A stretch of DNA of 64,000 nt from Amphirosellinia nigrospora. Its lineage: Eukaryota > Ascomycota > Sordariomycetes > Xylariales > Xylariaceae. This document shows positions 24,497 to 39,528 of this stretch, piece by piece (position 1 is the first letter of the stretch; the number at the start of each line of letters is the position of its first letter). A model generated the notes under the pieces. It was not told where the DNA came from and searched no databases. It saw only the letters and a program-made list of their open reading frames with translations. Where the stretch lies: assembly GCA_004123355.1 (NCBI GenBank), contig SCHM01000003.1, forward strand, positions 3,677,058-3,741,057, written 5' to 3'. The position numbers were made by a program, and so were the translations under genes.

Positions 24497-27179
24497 CTAC
24501 CCAACGACAGCCTTCATGCTGAGGCTCTCCAGGAACCCGGTCAGGTCCTCTTTTCGTACCTCCACGACGCAGTGCTCGAAGCTGTCAATTCGCACGCGAG
24601 CGTTTGTTTCATTGACCACATCCTGAAAGGCACTCCCAAATTTGTTCAAGCCGTAACCGCGTTCCTTCCGTTGCTCTTGATCGTCCTCCGCATCGTCCTC
24701 CGAATCTGACTCCGACTCACTAGCTTCTGATTCCGTCTCATCTTCATCGTCGTTATCGTCGTTCCCTGATGCAGCTCGAGCGGCACGCTTTTCTTCCCTT
24801 ATCTTCTCCTTGTTTTTGCGCCTAAGTTCTCGCTCCTGAGCCTTGGCTACTTTGGCTGCCTCCTTTTCCTTTGCCCCTTCACGGTCTAGAAAGCTAAGGT
24901 CTGGACCGCCACCTCCACCCGTACCGACCACAACGTAAACACCGCGCTTCTCGTTCAAGCTCGCTACGACAAGAGGCGTTCCACGTCCGCCGTGAGCAAG
25001 CTTCCCGCGACCGCTTCTTTCCTGCTCTGCAAGAGCCTCACCAATCCATAGAGCTAGCTTTGTCAAGGCGGCTGGGTGTGTGAAGAGGGGAACATCTGGC
25101 CCATCCTTAATAACACACATACGAAAAGCGTGTAAGTGTTTGATCTGCCGCTTGCCGATAAGTGATGTGCCTGTACGAAAGATGGCGCGATGGAGATATT
25201 GTGCTGTAGGGAGGCCGGCTTTGAGAGCATCAATGCTTGATATAGATTAGCTTTTTGATTAGACCTTAAAACCAGATGACTTACTTCTCAAGAGCATCAT
25301 AAGCTTCCCAAAACCGGCTGACCCATTGTTGTGCTTCGGCAGCGCCACCATCGTCTTCAGAATCCTGAGTTTGGTTGGCACGTACGCGTCCGTCTTCGTC
25401 AATCACAGTACTATGTCTGCCGACTTCGAGTAAAGCACCTATCACTACGCCAACATCCTGTGCACTGAGTGTCGCTCGCCAGCCCCAACTTCGAACGAAA
25501 CCCCAGCCATCCTTGGCTCCTGCTCTGTCCCTGCTATCTGTTTCTGCAGCAGGTACCATGTCATCGAGATCAAAACGCGGGGCGTATTTTAGAAGTTTCG
25601 ATCGCAGTTCTTTCTTGACCACCATATCCATATGGGTGTAGCTCTGCCGGCATTGGACTAAGCTTACGCCCATCTTTGCCAATAGGTTGTGCAGACGCTT
25701 CAAGCCATGGTCGCTCCATATAGCTAACCGCGAGAAAAGATAGGGGGAATGCAGCATGCTATCATACAAACTCCAGTGCCTGATAAGCAGAAGCTTGGGC
25801 TCGGGGGAGAGCCTTATACTTGTGTCTTCTGGGCTTCGGGCTGTCGTTGGAATGATGCCCGCACTTTCTGCAGCCATAACTCTAGCATCTTTGGATCCCA
25901 GCTCTGGTGGATTGAGCCGCCGTACTTCATCCCTTAGAAGTTGCCTTATTCGTGCTCCCCGAACACCCATCCAGCCATTGGTTGGTCTCGAATCCAACCC
26001 GCGAACCGTAACAGCAAGGCCTGCGGATGAGCGGCCGTAAAGTTCCATAGAAGTTACCCCAACAATAGTCAGCCATAGAAGATCATTATCCTCTCTGCCT
26101 AGCTCTGATGCCAGCGAGTAAATCATAGCAGAGATTGGCTCCGAATATGAAGCCCCCATCCGATAGTATTTCCGAAGCACACTTTCGTTTTCCCGTCTCA
26201 TTCTTAGGAGCCGCCGCCTCAACATACGAGCAGATGGCGGTTTTGGGGGCTGCGCTGCGGATGGTGGATCCTCGACCCCGTCAGAAAAGATTGCAGCATC
26301 CTGCATCGACACTAATCCTCGTTGTGCTGGTCGGCGAGGTGAATCAGGGATAGAAGTTGACTATGTTACTCGTCAATACAACGTATGAGAAAAGGCGTCC
26401 GAAGAGGCTTACCGAATTGCTCCGCCTCCTTTGTCGTGGTCGATCATCGTCATCATCACTACTATCCTCATCGCGATCTGACCAAGACTTTCGCTTCTGG
26501 CCCGATCGGGCTTCTACCTCCTTATCCGGCTCTTGTTCGCTCTCTGAATCCTCGTCATCGTATGGTTCGCCATCATCTTCAACATCTGGCATATCAACTA
26601 GACTTAGGTAGGCATCTCGTTCGGCATCTAAATCGTCCTGGATATCGCCGTCGTCGAAAACTATGATGCCACCTTTTCCAGGTTTATAGGAGCGTTCTAT
26701 ACGACCAGAGGAGATGCCGCCTGGCGCACGTGATTGATAACTCGCAGCAATACCTGAGGCAGGTTCGAGAGGAAATCCCCCGAAGACATTACCCAGATTC
26801 CACGGTCTATGCGAGTCAATGAGCCACACCTCGACACCATTAAAGCTCGACTCTACACCCTCCACCTCCAGACCTAATATTGTGCCCATATCAACCATGC
26901 CACCTACGCCCAGGCAAATGACGACGCCTCCACTCCCGCCCCGCGTCTCCATCATAGGGGCGACAAGGTCCTGGCCGGCGCGTTGCAGATCGCCATAGCC
27001 GGCTACTGGATGTATCTTGTGCGGTATGTAATCATGTTTGAGGAGTCTAGTGAGGATTCGACAAGCGCATAGGGCATCGGGTTCGAGGGCGACGAGGATC
27101 AGAACCGGAGGAGACAATGGATGTCGCGTACTTTGCAGGTGGAGGTAGAGTTTAGATATGAGGTCGCGGGTAGATACAT
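24497..27179 (-). CDS. CDC45: DNA replication initiation factor Cdc45
   Basis: Component of the CMG (Cdc45-MCM-GINS) replicative helicase; needed for origin firing and fork progress in the nucleus. Three exons: about 26413-27179, 25285-26300 and 24497-25235, with introns of 112 and 49 bp. The N-terminus has LSPPVLILVALEPDALCACR and IHPVAGYGDLQRAG, typical of Cdc45, then VEVWLIDSHRPWNLGNVFGG. A long acidic/Ser linker follows, then YRMGASYSEPISAMIYSLAS with LGREDNDLLWLTIVG. Later come LFSRLAIWSDHGLKRLH, DALKAGLPTAQYLHRAIFR and IKHLHAFRMCVIKDGPDVPL. The start ATG at 27179 (MYLP) is separated from the rest by one missing base in a CCC run at about 27,168-27,170; otherwise the frame lacks an in-frame ATG. 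Corrected length is about 840 residues, normal for the family. Confidence 0.95.
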
Positions 27180-28126
27180 TATCGACTAATTATCTGAGCT
27201 CGCATTCGACCTCCTGTGGTGGATTCATGGAGCAACGGTATTTGTAGCTTTTCTGAGTTCGAACCCGGTTCTTGAACGTTTGGGCGAGTCGACGAACACG
27301 CCGAAAGAGCAAGGGGATGTTCAACAAGTCTGCCTAGATACTAGAGCAGAATGGTGGCCAATTGATATGAGGATGGAACTATTAATGCTTTGAAAGTAGA
27401 TTTAAGGTAAACAATGTGATCGAGTACACTTTGGGTGCATTTGGAGTTTTAGGTGGTTTATGACATGGCCTAGAGCGAAGGGTGGGAGGTACTTAGTGGT
27501 TTCGTGTAAGTGTTTATGACAAACGCGGTTGGGCTGCAGACGCGACGTGTAGTACAACCTGGAAAGTACAGTGGGTAAAGTACCGTACCTTAAGAGGGAA
27601 AAAAGAGTGCTAGATGAGCACTGTGCGGGGTCAGCCACTGAGCTGGGCCCACTGTGGCACAGGCAAACAAAACAACAGCAGCTCCACTTAACTCCTTATT
27701 GATGCTCGGAACCTTATATACCACTCATGCTTAAACACTTACCCTGCTGCTGTTCTTGTTGACAGCTTTTCGCTCATTAAACCTGACATCGTCTTGTAAA
27801 TATGAAGACTTCAATTTAGCTTCAGTGCTTAATTCGCAGCAAAACAAATATATTCAATGTAAACAACGATGCACAGAAACTTACAAGGCTTTCCAATGTT
27901 CCGGTTATCACACATGCACTCAGAAAAGGGGCTCAAGTACCCTCATGTATCACTCAGCAGTTCCAATCTACATAAGGATCTATGCGGGAACTGTCTAGCG
28001 GATCAGCTCGTAGCGAATGGTTCTTGAAAGCCATTTTACATCTGGAAGATATATGACGAGCAAGGCGACGATTGTAATGATGGCTGGGTCTGCTGATGTT
28101 ATGACGGACTTAGTGAATCTTCTAAA
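27180..28126. other. Intergenic DNA between CDC45 and the tRNA pair
   Basis: Contains the CDC45 promoter. I recognise no further gene; the open frames present have no family features. Confidence 0.5.
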
Positions 28127-28213
28127 GGCACTTGGTATAGGGGTAATACACCGCTATCGGTAGCACGAGCTGTGAAGTAGCGGGGTGCCTCGGTTCGAAT
28201 CCGGGGAGTGCCA
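28127..28213 (+). tRNA. tRNA with anticodon-loop intron, tentative Pro(CGG), copy 1
   Basis: An 87-nt tRNA-like gene. The acceptor stem GGCACTT pairs with GAGTGCC, the D stem is GTAT/ATAC, the anticodon stem is CCGCT/AGCGG, and the T arm has CTCGG-TTCGAAT-CCGGG. The 23-nt anticodon loop implies a 16-nt intron after the anticodon. Bases 34-36 after T33 would be CGG at 28158-28160 (Pro), but base 37 would be T, which is unusual, so the anticodon is tentative. A TTTTT Pol III terminator follows within 10 bases. The T stem has one G-T pair that copy 2 lacks. Confidence 0.75.
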
Positions 28214-28391
28214 ATAATTTTTATTTTAATTTTTAAACTTTTTAAAAAAATTACTTTGGTTTGTTTGCGGAAACCGGATAAGCAAATAATATATTGCTAC
28301 TATAGTGCATAATATTATACACATAGTATAAATTAAAGGAGGTAAGAAATACACACATAATAGAATCTGAAAGGTTCATATTTACACTAGA

Positions 28392-28478
28392 GGCACTTGG
28401 TATAGGGGTAATACACCGCTATCGGTAACATGCTGTGTGAAGTAGCGGGGTGCCTCGGTTCGAATCCGAGGAGTGCCA
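28392..28478 (+). tRNA. tRNA with anticodon-loop intron, tentative Pro(CGG), copy 2
   Basis: Second copy, same length and orientation, 178 bases downstream. Outside the anticodon loop it matches copy 1 except in the T stem, which is a perfect CTCGG/CCGAG here. Differences otherwise sit in the presumed intron (copy 1 AGCACGAGCTG, copy 2 AACATGCTGTG), as expected if that segment is removed. A T6 terminator follows. Confidence 0.78.
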
Positions 28479-29711
28479 ATTGTTGTTGTTTTTTAATTCA
28501 AACAATTGGAATTTTTGCTAGCCGCTTCCCTGTCCACCCACTAATTAACGTTTTATTCTTCTTATGGACGGTTGCAGTCTTAATGTAGCAATTGTATTCC
28601 TATTTGGCTCTATGTCACAAGGGCTTAAGATCAAAGACTTGAGAGAATATTCAAATTTAGATAATCTTTTAGGTAGTCAAGGAGGCCGTGAAGGTCTCCT
28701 AAAGATGAACCATCGCGTTCTGTTGCTATCTCGCCTTCGTAAAACTGTCTCAGAGGGCTAAGAATACACATGATAGATAGATAGGCTCTAGTTTCTGGTT
28801 CGCGACCGAGTCCTTCGGTTCGTGTGACATCTGATGAGAAAAATAGGATATTGATCAACATCTTCCTGGCTGCCAAGTGGAGGATTCTATGTTCTCTGTT
28901 CCCGGGACGCCAGCCGAATAAACTACCATGGTACGAGGAACATTCCAGCCTCGGAGCTAATGATTAAGTGGTGCGGCGGGAGATAGAGTTGGACACACTT
29001 TAAATACACACACACACACAGAATACACATACTGAATACACACACATACCAGATTGAACCAACCAGAATCGTTTATTTCTGACACTGATCACTTAACAAG
29101 ACATATTACGTGGAAGGTCTCTTTGAACGGCTGGATTTGCCTATGTTTTTCCTTGCTGTTATTTCTATTCTACGTTGCGCTTACATTCGACTTTGCCTGC
29201 TTTGTTTGTGGTGCAACTTTCCAGTGACTTCCTGGGAAGTTGTTACAGTCACAACGATTTTATAGTGCAGACCGAAATCCGTTTTGTAATAAAACGGTTA
29301 CTCTCTTTATTTCAGTGTATTTATGGTAATATGGACGTCTAAGCCATACACAGCGGGTCTTGCTCAGTCTAGGCTCAGGGTAAAAACAGCGTGGCTCACC
29401 CGAAGATTCTCATTTTAATTCAGCACGGTAAAACCTATCTCATGGGGACCAGCTGTTCATCGAAAAGTTAAGCAAATGAGCTGTACATACAAGATTTTAG
29501 ACGGGTTTTGGCCCACATATTCCATCTCAAAGACTGCAGGTGTGCTTATAACTGTATTTAATCAGGCAGTAATTTGCAGCAGGGCCCCCATAAAAAACCT
29601 ATACCGGCCCCTACATCAAGATCCTGGAGGTGTATAGACACACCTATCTATCACAACTATGCCACTCCCTAATAATAGTAGCAGACGAATGAGCAATACT
29701 TCTTCTCGATA
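28479..29711. other. Intergenic DNA upstream of the JmjC gene
   Basis: Contains a (CA)n tract around 29,006-29,022 and another short one near 29,037-29,047. No gene supported; the right end is the JmjC gene promoter and leader. Confidence 0.5.
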
Positions 29712-31412
29712 ATGACAACAACAACGACATATAAAAACCAATTAATAAACTATTGCACCGAAGCCGCATCAACAATCCATGCTGAATGCGCCGACATCCT
29801 CTCCGCCAAGAACAACAATGAACAAGTCACCACCAAGACCTCCCTCACGGGCTGTGGTCCAGCACTGGTCAACTTACTCTCACGCCAAGCGAATATAGTG
29901 CATGATATATATCAGAACAATAAAAAGATCCCCACGGCCCCTGCTACCGAGCAAGAGCCGAGTGAAGCACAGCAATACGACCTTGCGCTCAAGCGAGTAG
30001 AAGACATCGCGTCAATCGCTTACTCGAAATTCTACGCCTATCTGTTCAAAGACCTCCCGGTTTGCTGGAGACAATTGTATACCGATGCTCGGATACTGAA
30101 ATTCTGCCTCCTTCTTCTAAAGTCCCCGTACGTGCATGGGTTAGACGGAGGCTCTTTTGACGATGCTGTTAAGCATGATTGCTTAGATGAACTCGTCAAA
30201 ACGCTTGATCTCGCGCTAATCCTAGCGGGAGCCGCGGGCGAGACACGAGGGAGACGGTGGATTGACAAGGCCCTGGAGCTCCTCCATCTTGTTTGGTTGG
30301 CGGAAGGCAGAGACCGGGACAGCGTTGGCGATGCTATAGCTAGCCATGATCGACCAGTGAAGCGAGCCAAGCTCAGCGAGAGCTACGGGATATCAAACGC
30401 TCATAATAAAAGTGCTACGTTCTCAGCAAAAGAGCCCTTCACACCACCCGTGACACATCCGATAAGGACAGTCGAGGCTCTGTCCATCGAAGAGTTCCAG
30501 ACATACATGGACCGACCGAACGATCCCAAACTCGGTCCAGAGCCTCTCATCCTCCGCAACACCCTAAGCGAATGGCCGGCTCTGGGCGCACACCCGTGGA
30601 ACCAGCCGGCATACCTACTCTCGCAGACTTTCGACGGCCGCCGTCTGGTGCCTGTGGAGATCGGTCGCAGTTACGTAGACGAGGGATGGGGGCAGAAACT
30701 AATCACATTCGGGGAGTTTCTGCACGACTACATCGATCCCACAATATCGGCCAATGGCGATCCAACCTCAGACGCCACCAGCAATAGCAACGAAGCCAAG
30801 GCAAGCGGCGACAGTAAAGACGGCGAAGACATCCTACAAAAAACAATCGCCTACCTAGCCCAGCACCAGCTCTTCACACAACTCCCGGCGCTGCGCAACG
30901 ACATCTTGATTCCAGATTACTGCTACACATCACCGCCGCCACATCCAACGGACGAGGAGATCGATCAACCGGAGCTCGAGGCGCCGCTACTAAACGCGTG
31001 GTTCGGGCCCCCGGGGACCATATCACCCCTGCACAACGACCCATACCACAATATCCTCGCCCAGGTCGTGGGGCGGAAGTACGTGCGGCTATATGCGCCA
31101 CGCGAGACGACGCGGCTAGCGGCCCGCGGGAAGGAGAATGGCGTCGAGATGGGAAACACGAGCGCGGTCGACATCGGGGTGCTGGAAGGTTGGGATTGTT
31201 CTCCTAGCAGTGACAGGGGGGACGAAGAGAGATCGGGAGAGGGAGAGGACGAAGATGAAGGACTGAGTGAAGAGGATATTAAGGCATTCAAGACCATCCC
31301 TTTCGTTGATTGTATCCTCGAATCCAGCGATGCGCTGTATATACCCATTGGATGGTGGCATTACGTCAGAGGTCTAAGCGTGAGCTTCAGCGTTAGTTTT
31401 TGGTGGAATTAA
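29712..31412 (+). CDS. JmjC-domain oxygenase, KDM8/JMJD5-like
   Basis: Single-exon gene of 566 codons with an intact frame. The C-terminal half is a cupin/JmjC fold of the Fe(II)- and 2-oxoglutarate-dependent oxygenases, closest in layout to KDM8/JMJD5 (protein hydroxylase or protease-like, with disputed histone activity). Seen: [57 protein letters not shown] and [20 protein letters not shown]. His441 and Asp443 are the iron ligands, and YHN with [11 protein letters not shown] follows. The distal histidine is His550 in [20 protein letters not shown]. Before the last strand lies a very acidic insertion ([20 protein letters not shown]). The N-terminal about 240 residues are helical and family-specific. 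A short basic patch, RPVKRAKL (about 218-225), could be a nuclear signal. Confidence 0.9.
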   Translation: MTTTTTYKNQLINYCTEAASTIHAECADILSAKNNNEQVTTKTSLTGCGPALVNLLSRQANIVHDIYQNNKKIPTAPATEQEPSEAQQYDLALKRVEDIASIAYSKFYAYLFKDLPVCWRQLYTDARILKFCLLLLKSPYVHGLDGGSFDDAVKHDCLDELVKTLDLALILAGAAGETRGRRWIDKALELLHLVWLAEGRDRDSVGDAIASHDRPVKRAKLSESYGISNAHNKSATFSAKEPFTPPVTHPIRTVEALSIEEFQTYMDRPNDPKLGPEPLILRNTLSEWPALGAHPWNQPAYLLSQTFDGRRLVPVEIGRSYVDEGWGQKLITFGEFLHDYIDPTISANGDPTSDATSNSNEAKASGDSKDGEDILQKTIAYLAQHQLFTQLPALRNDILIPDYCYTSPPPHPTDEEIDQPELEAPLLNAWFGPPGTISPLHNDPYHNILAQVVGRKYVRLYAPRETTRLAARGKENGVEMGNTSAVDIGVLEGWDCSPSSDRGDEERSGEGEDEDEGLSEEDIKAFKTIPFVDCILESSDALYIPIGWWHYVRGLSVSFSVSFWWN

Positions 31413-31911
31413 GGGGATTTCGAGTAATAATTGTAGCCCGGGTGATTTCACTTCAAGGTATAACTGTACTCACCTTGCCTACCTAAAATCTAGGGGTTCG
31501 AAAATGTGAACAGAACATGCTGTTTCAAGAATCCTACTAAATTGAATGTAAATGGCTGGTATATTCATGAGTACTCTACTGAAAAACTTGGCGCACAGAT
31601 ATATATATGTATATGTGTGTGTGTGTGTGTGTGTGTGATTTCATCGCTTTATGCCCTCAGACCACGCATACATAGGTAGGTATCTATGCTAAACTGAAGA
31701 TGTGCCATGCCGGCATACCAGCACGTATGTGTGTATGTTTTATTCGCACGACTACGCTGGAATTAGAATATCTTGCAGCATAAACTAGATCGATATATAG
31801 GGTTGATGAAGGATTCTGGGATTATATTCTACTAGAGACTCGTATTGTGATTATTTGATGAGTCGCGCCACCTTTAAGTAATTTAGATCCATATTTATAT
31901 ACAACCAGCGC
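31413..31911. other. Intergenic DNA with AT/GT microsatellite
   Basis: Between the convergent JmjC and PRP22 genes. A dinucleotide run (AT)n then (TG)n covers about 31,598-31,638. No gene supported. Confidence 0.6.
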
Positions 31912-35678
<3,767 letters not shown>

Positions 35679-36252
35679 AGTGTATTGAAGATAACTACCT
35701 TTGGGTAGCTGCCGCTGTATGAAGTGCGAGAGGTCTCAAACTCACGCGTCCGTAGGCCCAATGATATACCCTCCCGTTTCGACGAGGCAAATGCGTGTGC
35801 AACAGAGAAGCTTCCGTCGCGGTCGCTCAGGTCCCTCGAAATTCCAATGCGACGCCCATCGATAAGCGATAAGCGCATAAACTAACTGGATTGGTTATCG
35901 GGGAGTTACTAACTCTTTGCCCGCTTTGTACAATAACGCCAAGCGCCTGGGACCGTGACTTACACCACTTAATCACCCGTTATGGTTAGAACATGGGCAA
36001 TTGCGCTGCGTCTGGCTTAAACGCCTGCCTGGACTAAAGCTGGAGCTGCCCCCCGGTTACCTCCCTAGTGGCGTGATCCACTCCTCCGTCATTGCGGCCA
36101 TTCCTATCTCTACACCCATTCCGCTGCTCCAAAGCTTGAACAGGCATCCCAATCAAACCACATAAACTCTCGTTGCACTTATAGTTCATACAACACCATC
36201 TCAGCCAAAAGGCACGAATAAACCAACAGAATCAAGCAGATTGCCTCTCAAA
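35679..36252. promoter_or_regulatory. Shared divergent promoter region (PRP22 / PMP3-like)
   Basis: 574 bases separate two divergently transcribed starts. Open reading upstream of the PRP22 ATG (35,700-35,878) has no family similarity and is taken as leader. No specific factor sites can be assigned from sequence alone. Confidence 0.5.
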
Positions 36253-36940
36253 ATGTGCGGCCCCGATCTGTTCCTCGGCATAATCGCCATATTGTTTCCA
36301 CCTTTGGCCGGTACGTCATTGCGCTCCAATATCACTTGGTCGTATCGCATCACTCTCGTCCGTTATCTATTGTACCACGTGGGGCCTTGATGAACACAGC
36401 AGCGCTGAAGAATGAAGAATGAAGAATGTGCATGCAAGGAAACACACAAGCTAATAATCTCATCTCTGCAGTCTGGGTAAAGTGTGGCCTCTGCTCCGCC
36501 GACTCGGTCATCAACATTCTCCTCTGCTTCCTCGGCTACGTGAGCAGTCCCCCCGCTATCAGCCAAGCTAAATACTGACGATACTAACAAACCCCCAGAT
36601 CCCCGGCCTCTTCCACGCCTGGTACATAATCGCCAAGTTCCCGGATGAGGACTACGAGCGCGTGCCGCAACAAGACTACGAGAGCGGACGAGACGGTAGC
36701 CGAGTGCATTACGTCTTCGTACAATCACCAGCACCTCAGCCCCAGCCCCAGTCGCAACCTCAGCAGCAGCCAAAGCATGCCCCAGTAAACTATGGGACGG
36801 CCGCCAACTCCGGCTCCTCCTCTTCAAACCCTCACGAGCACCACAATGAGGCGGCTGGAAGCGGTGAGAACAACGATCACGCACCGCCCACGTACGCCGA
36901 GGCTGTCAAGGGTGACCATAAAATCCAGTCGGATGAATAG
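36253..36940 (+). CDS. Pmp3/UPF0057 proteolipid with long PPxY-containing tail (Sna3/Sna4-like)
   Basis: A 155-residue membrane protein. Exons are 36253-36310, 36472-36539 and 36599-36940, all in phase. The core MCGPDLFLGIIAILFPPLAV, WVKCGLCSADSVINILLCFL and GYIPGLFHAWYIIAKFP is the two-helix Pmp3/UPF0057 domain. It carries a hydrophilic tail of about 100 residues with a Pro/Gln run and PPTYAEA near the C-terminus (PPTY at 138-141). In yeast the relatives Sna3 and Sna4 use PPxY motifs to bind the ubiquitin ligase Rsp5 and enter multivesicular bodies; the same is inferred here. The first intron holds a GAAGAAT triplet repeat (about 36,410-36,427). No indel is needed. Confidence 0.9.
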
Positions 36941-37464
36941 ATAATTTGTGGGTGTACATTCGATGTAGACCCCCAGTCACTCGCCGTAGGAGAGTCCAAA
37001 ACGAAGCCATGGTAGCAGAATCGATCTCGAAGATGGAACCGATTTGCCCGTCATAGGAACGAACTCCCCTGGAAATCAACAGAGACTTTCCCAGTTCAGT
37101 ATAGGTTCACGGCATTGACTCAGTATAAAGGACATTCATTGTATGATTATAGCACCCACTGTTCTCAACACAAGCTGGGAGTAAACAACGTCATGAGGTC
37201 GTTTCTCATAGGCATTATCAGTAAATTTCCAAACAAGAGTATGCATCACAATTCATAATAACAAATGCGATTGGATCCGATTGGATCACAGATGGTTTAT
37301 TAAACGAGTGCCTTTCAATTTTTGTTTCGACTTTTTACTCTCAGTAGGTACACTTCATATCCATTCTCATATCAAAATATTGTTACAGAGCCTTCTTCAC
37401 CACTCCACACAAGCAATCTCGCATCCACAAACCCCTATTGCCCGCCGAATAAAGGAGAGGATAC
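36941..37464. other. Intergenic DNA between convergent genes
   Basis: 3' flanks of the PMP3-like gene and the unknown gene ending at 37,465. A GATTGGATCC-like direct repeat lies near 37,269-37,288. No gene supported. Confidence 0.5.
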
Positions 37465-39528
37465 TCATTTCCACACATCACTCCCTGCATCATTGAAATC
37501 ATCTGACTCGGACTCCTCCTCAACCCCACCTTGCCAGCTTGTCCCCTTGTGCGAGTCCTTTACAGACACATGGGGCGAAGTCTTCTTCGCGCCCTTCGCG
37601 CGCCCATGATATACACACACACCGGTGCCGCCCGACTTGTGCCGCTTGTTGGCCGGGCACATGGGGCTCGTGGGAAGGTGTTCGGGAGGTCGAAGCGGAA
37701 AGCGGCACGCTGGTCCACCTTGTTATACGACACAGGGACTGACACCTCCCACCACTCCTTTTCCTTTAGTGTTAGTCGACCTCCTCTACACGTTACGGAC
37801 ACGGGGGCCGACTTGGCGCTATTGTTGTTGCTCTCGTGATCATTGTCCTGGCCGTCTCGAGTGGCGCGCAGATGCGGTGTCATCGACGAGGGGCTGGAGT
37901 CACCTCCCGGCGTGAAAGATGTCGAGAGCGTTGTCTTCTTGTGATTGTTCTGTCCTTCTTGGCGCGAGACGGGCCGGCGCGGTGTTGATGGGGGTGTGAG
38001 GTCGGAGAAGAAGGAGCGGGGAACTGGTCCAGTGGGTTCTGGACAATCCGGGGCGTCTGTACTCGCATAGCCTCCTAATGGGACTCTTGGTAAGATTACG
38101 TTATGGTCAGGAAATAATGTGTCCCGTGTATACATATAATCATCCAGTAAGGGTATGTACGTAGAAGACCACTTACGCCACCGGGAAACTCAGAAGCCCA
38201 GGCATTTGACATCGCTATGATCATGTTAGTGAGGACATATCAAGTCATTGGGCGTATAAATTGTGTTTCCACATGTCTATCTCCTTACGCACCTTCGCTT
38301 AGGATCGGGGTAACGAGCAACGTACCGGAAGTCTCTCCTCTTTCGGAGCAAGGGGTAGCGACGGGAGACTGAACAGAACTCGCCGTGCTCTGGGTCGTAC
38401 TTGCTCCGGATGAGCTGGAGACTTTCCGGTTCCAACGAGCTTTCGCAAATAGTCTCGAAGAACGGCTCTTCCGAGACTTGTGGCTTTTGTCGCTCAAAGT
38501 AGATTCCTTCCTCAGTGGGCTTTTCGCTGCGACCTGGGAACGTGGTGGTTGTATCTGAGTCACTTTATCCCCAGAGTATTCATCGCTCGAGGTTTGAGAC
38601 CTCCTTAACCTCTATTTCCATTCTATTAGTTTCTAAACTCTGCCTATATATCATGTTGTTTAGAAGGATATAGTTCACATACCTGTCGGCTTTCTGACAG
38701 CATCCGCCAGCTAATGAATGATTTTTTGGGTTTCAATTCTTGACCAGCAGAAATTTTTGGAGATAACAGTCCCGTGCTCGTTGTATCTGTTGAAGTATCC
38801 GCGATTGCTTGGCTGTTGGGAGTATATGCGACAGTCTCATCTGACTCTGCGTTGTCTGCAGATTGGAACTTGAGAACCGAGCTTCCACTGATGCTCCTAC
38901 CTCTCACAACAGTGTCTTTCGACTGCCATTGTAGTGACTGGACGTGTGCTTCCTCCGTCAGGTATGGGCTTGGAAGAGGAGCGTCCGGCGTACGGTTTAA
39001 TGGAAAGTAATATCCACCACTCTCGCTACTTGTAGGGGTGCGAGTCTGAGATCCTCGCCCCACCAAATAATCTGTTGTGGTTTCCAGCCTACCGTCGGGT
39101 GGAGAATTGGCTGTGTGAGGGATCTGGGACGAGTGCTTGGAAGATTCCGAACCTGATTTACCGGAATGTTTACGCCATCTAAACAACCGGATCGATTCTT
39201 TGGCAGGTAGCTCGACGATCTCGCGCTCAGCCCAGTATCCCGCCGGAAACCATACCCATTCGTAGCCCTCCTTTGCCGGTCGGGGCGGGTCTATGACGAT
39301 GGCGGGCGTGGAAACCACATTGGAGATCAGTTCCCTAATAGTTGAACGAGGTGTGGATGAGCACGACGTCCTGAGATCATGACTTGAGCCAAAATCAACC
39401 GACTTTGAAGGAGGTGCGCTGCTAAAGCCGTCCATGGCGGAGATACTGCGAGACTGCTATCTACTGCTAGCTCTCCGCTTGAGCGACCCTTCGCTCGATG
39501 GACTAGGTTCCTCGCCACACTTATCCAT
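37465..39528 (-). CDS. Conserved fungal protein of unknown function with C-terminal C/H cluster
   Basis: A fungal family I recognise only as hypothetical. Exons: about 38683-39435 (or from 39528), 38293-38611, a 38-nt exon at 38177-38214, and 37465-38074; introns have GT/AG ends. The N-terminal part has PAKEGYEWVWFPAGYWAERE. The middle is Ser/Lys-rich. The C-terminal part has RSFFSDLTPPSTPRRP and KEWWEVSVPV. It ends with CPANKRHKSGGTGVCVYH, a C-x5-H-x7-C-x2-H arrangement that could bind a metal. Two one-base losses are needed in the last exon (near 38,015 and 37,670). Upstream of MDGFSSAP (ATG 39435) the same frame continues to an ATG at 39528 (MDKCGEEPSPSSEGSLKRRA) but is crossed by TAG at 39455-39457. 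Either the shorter start is used or a CAG codon is mutated. Confidence 0.6.
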
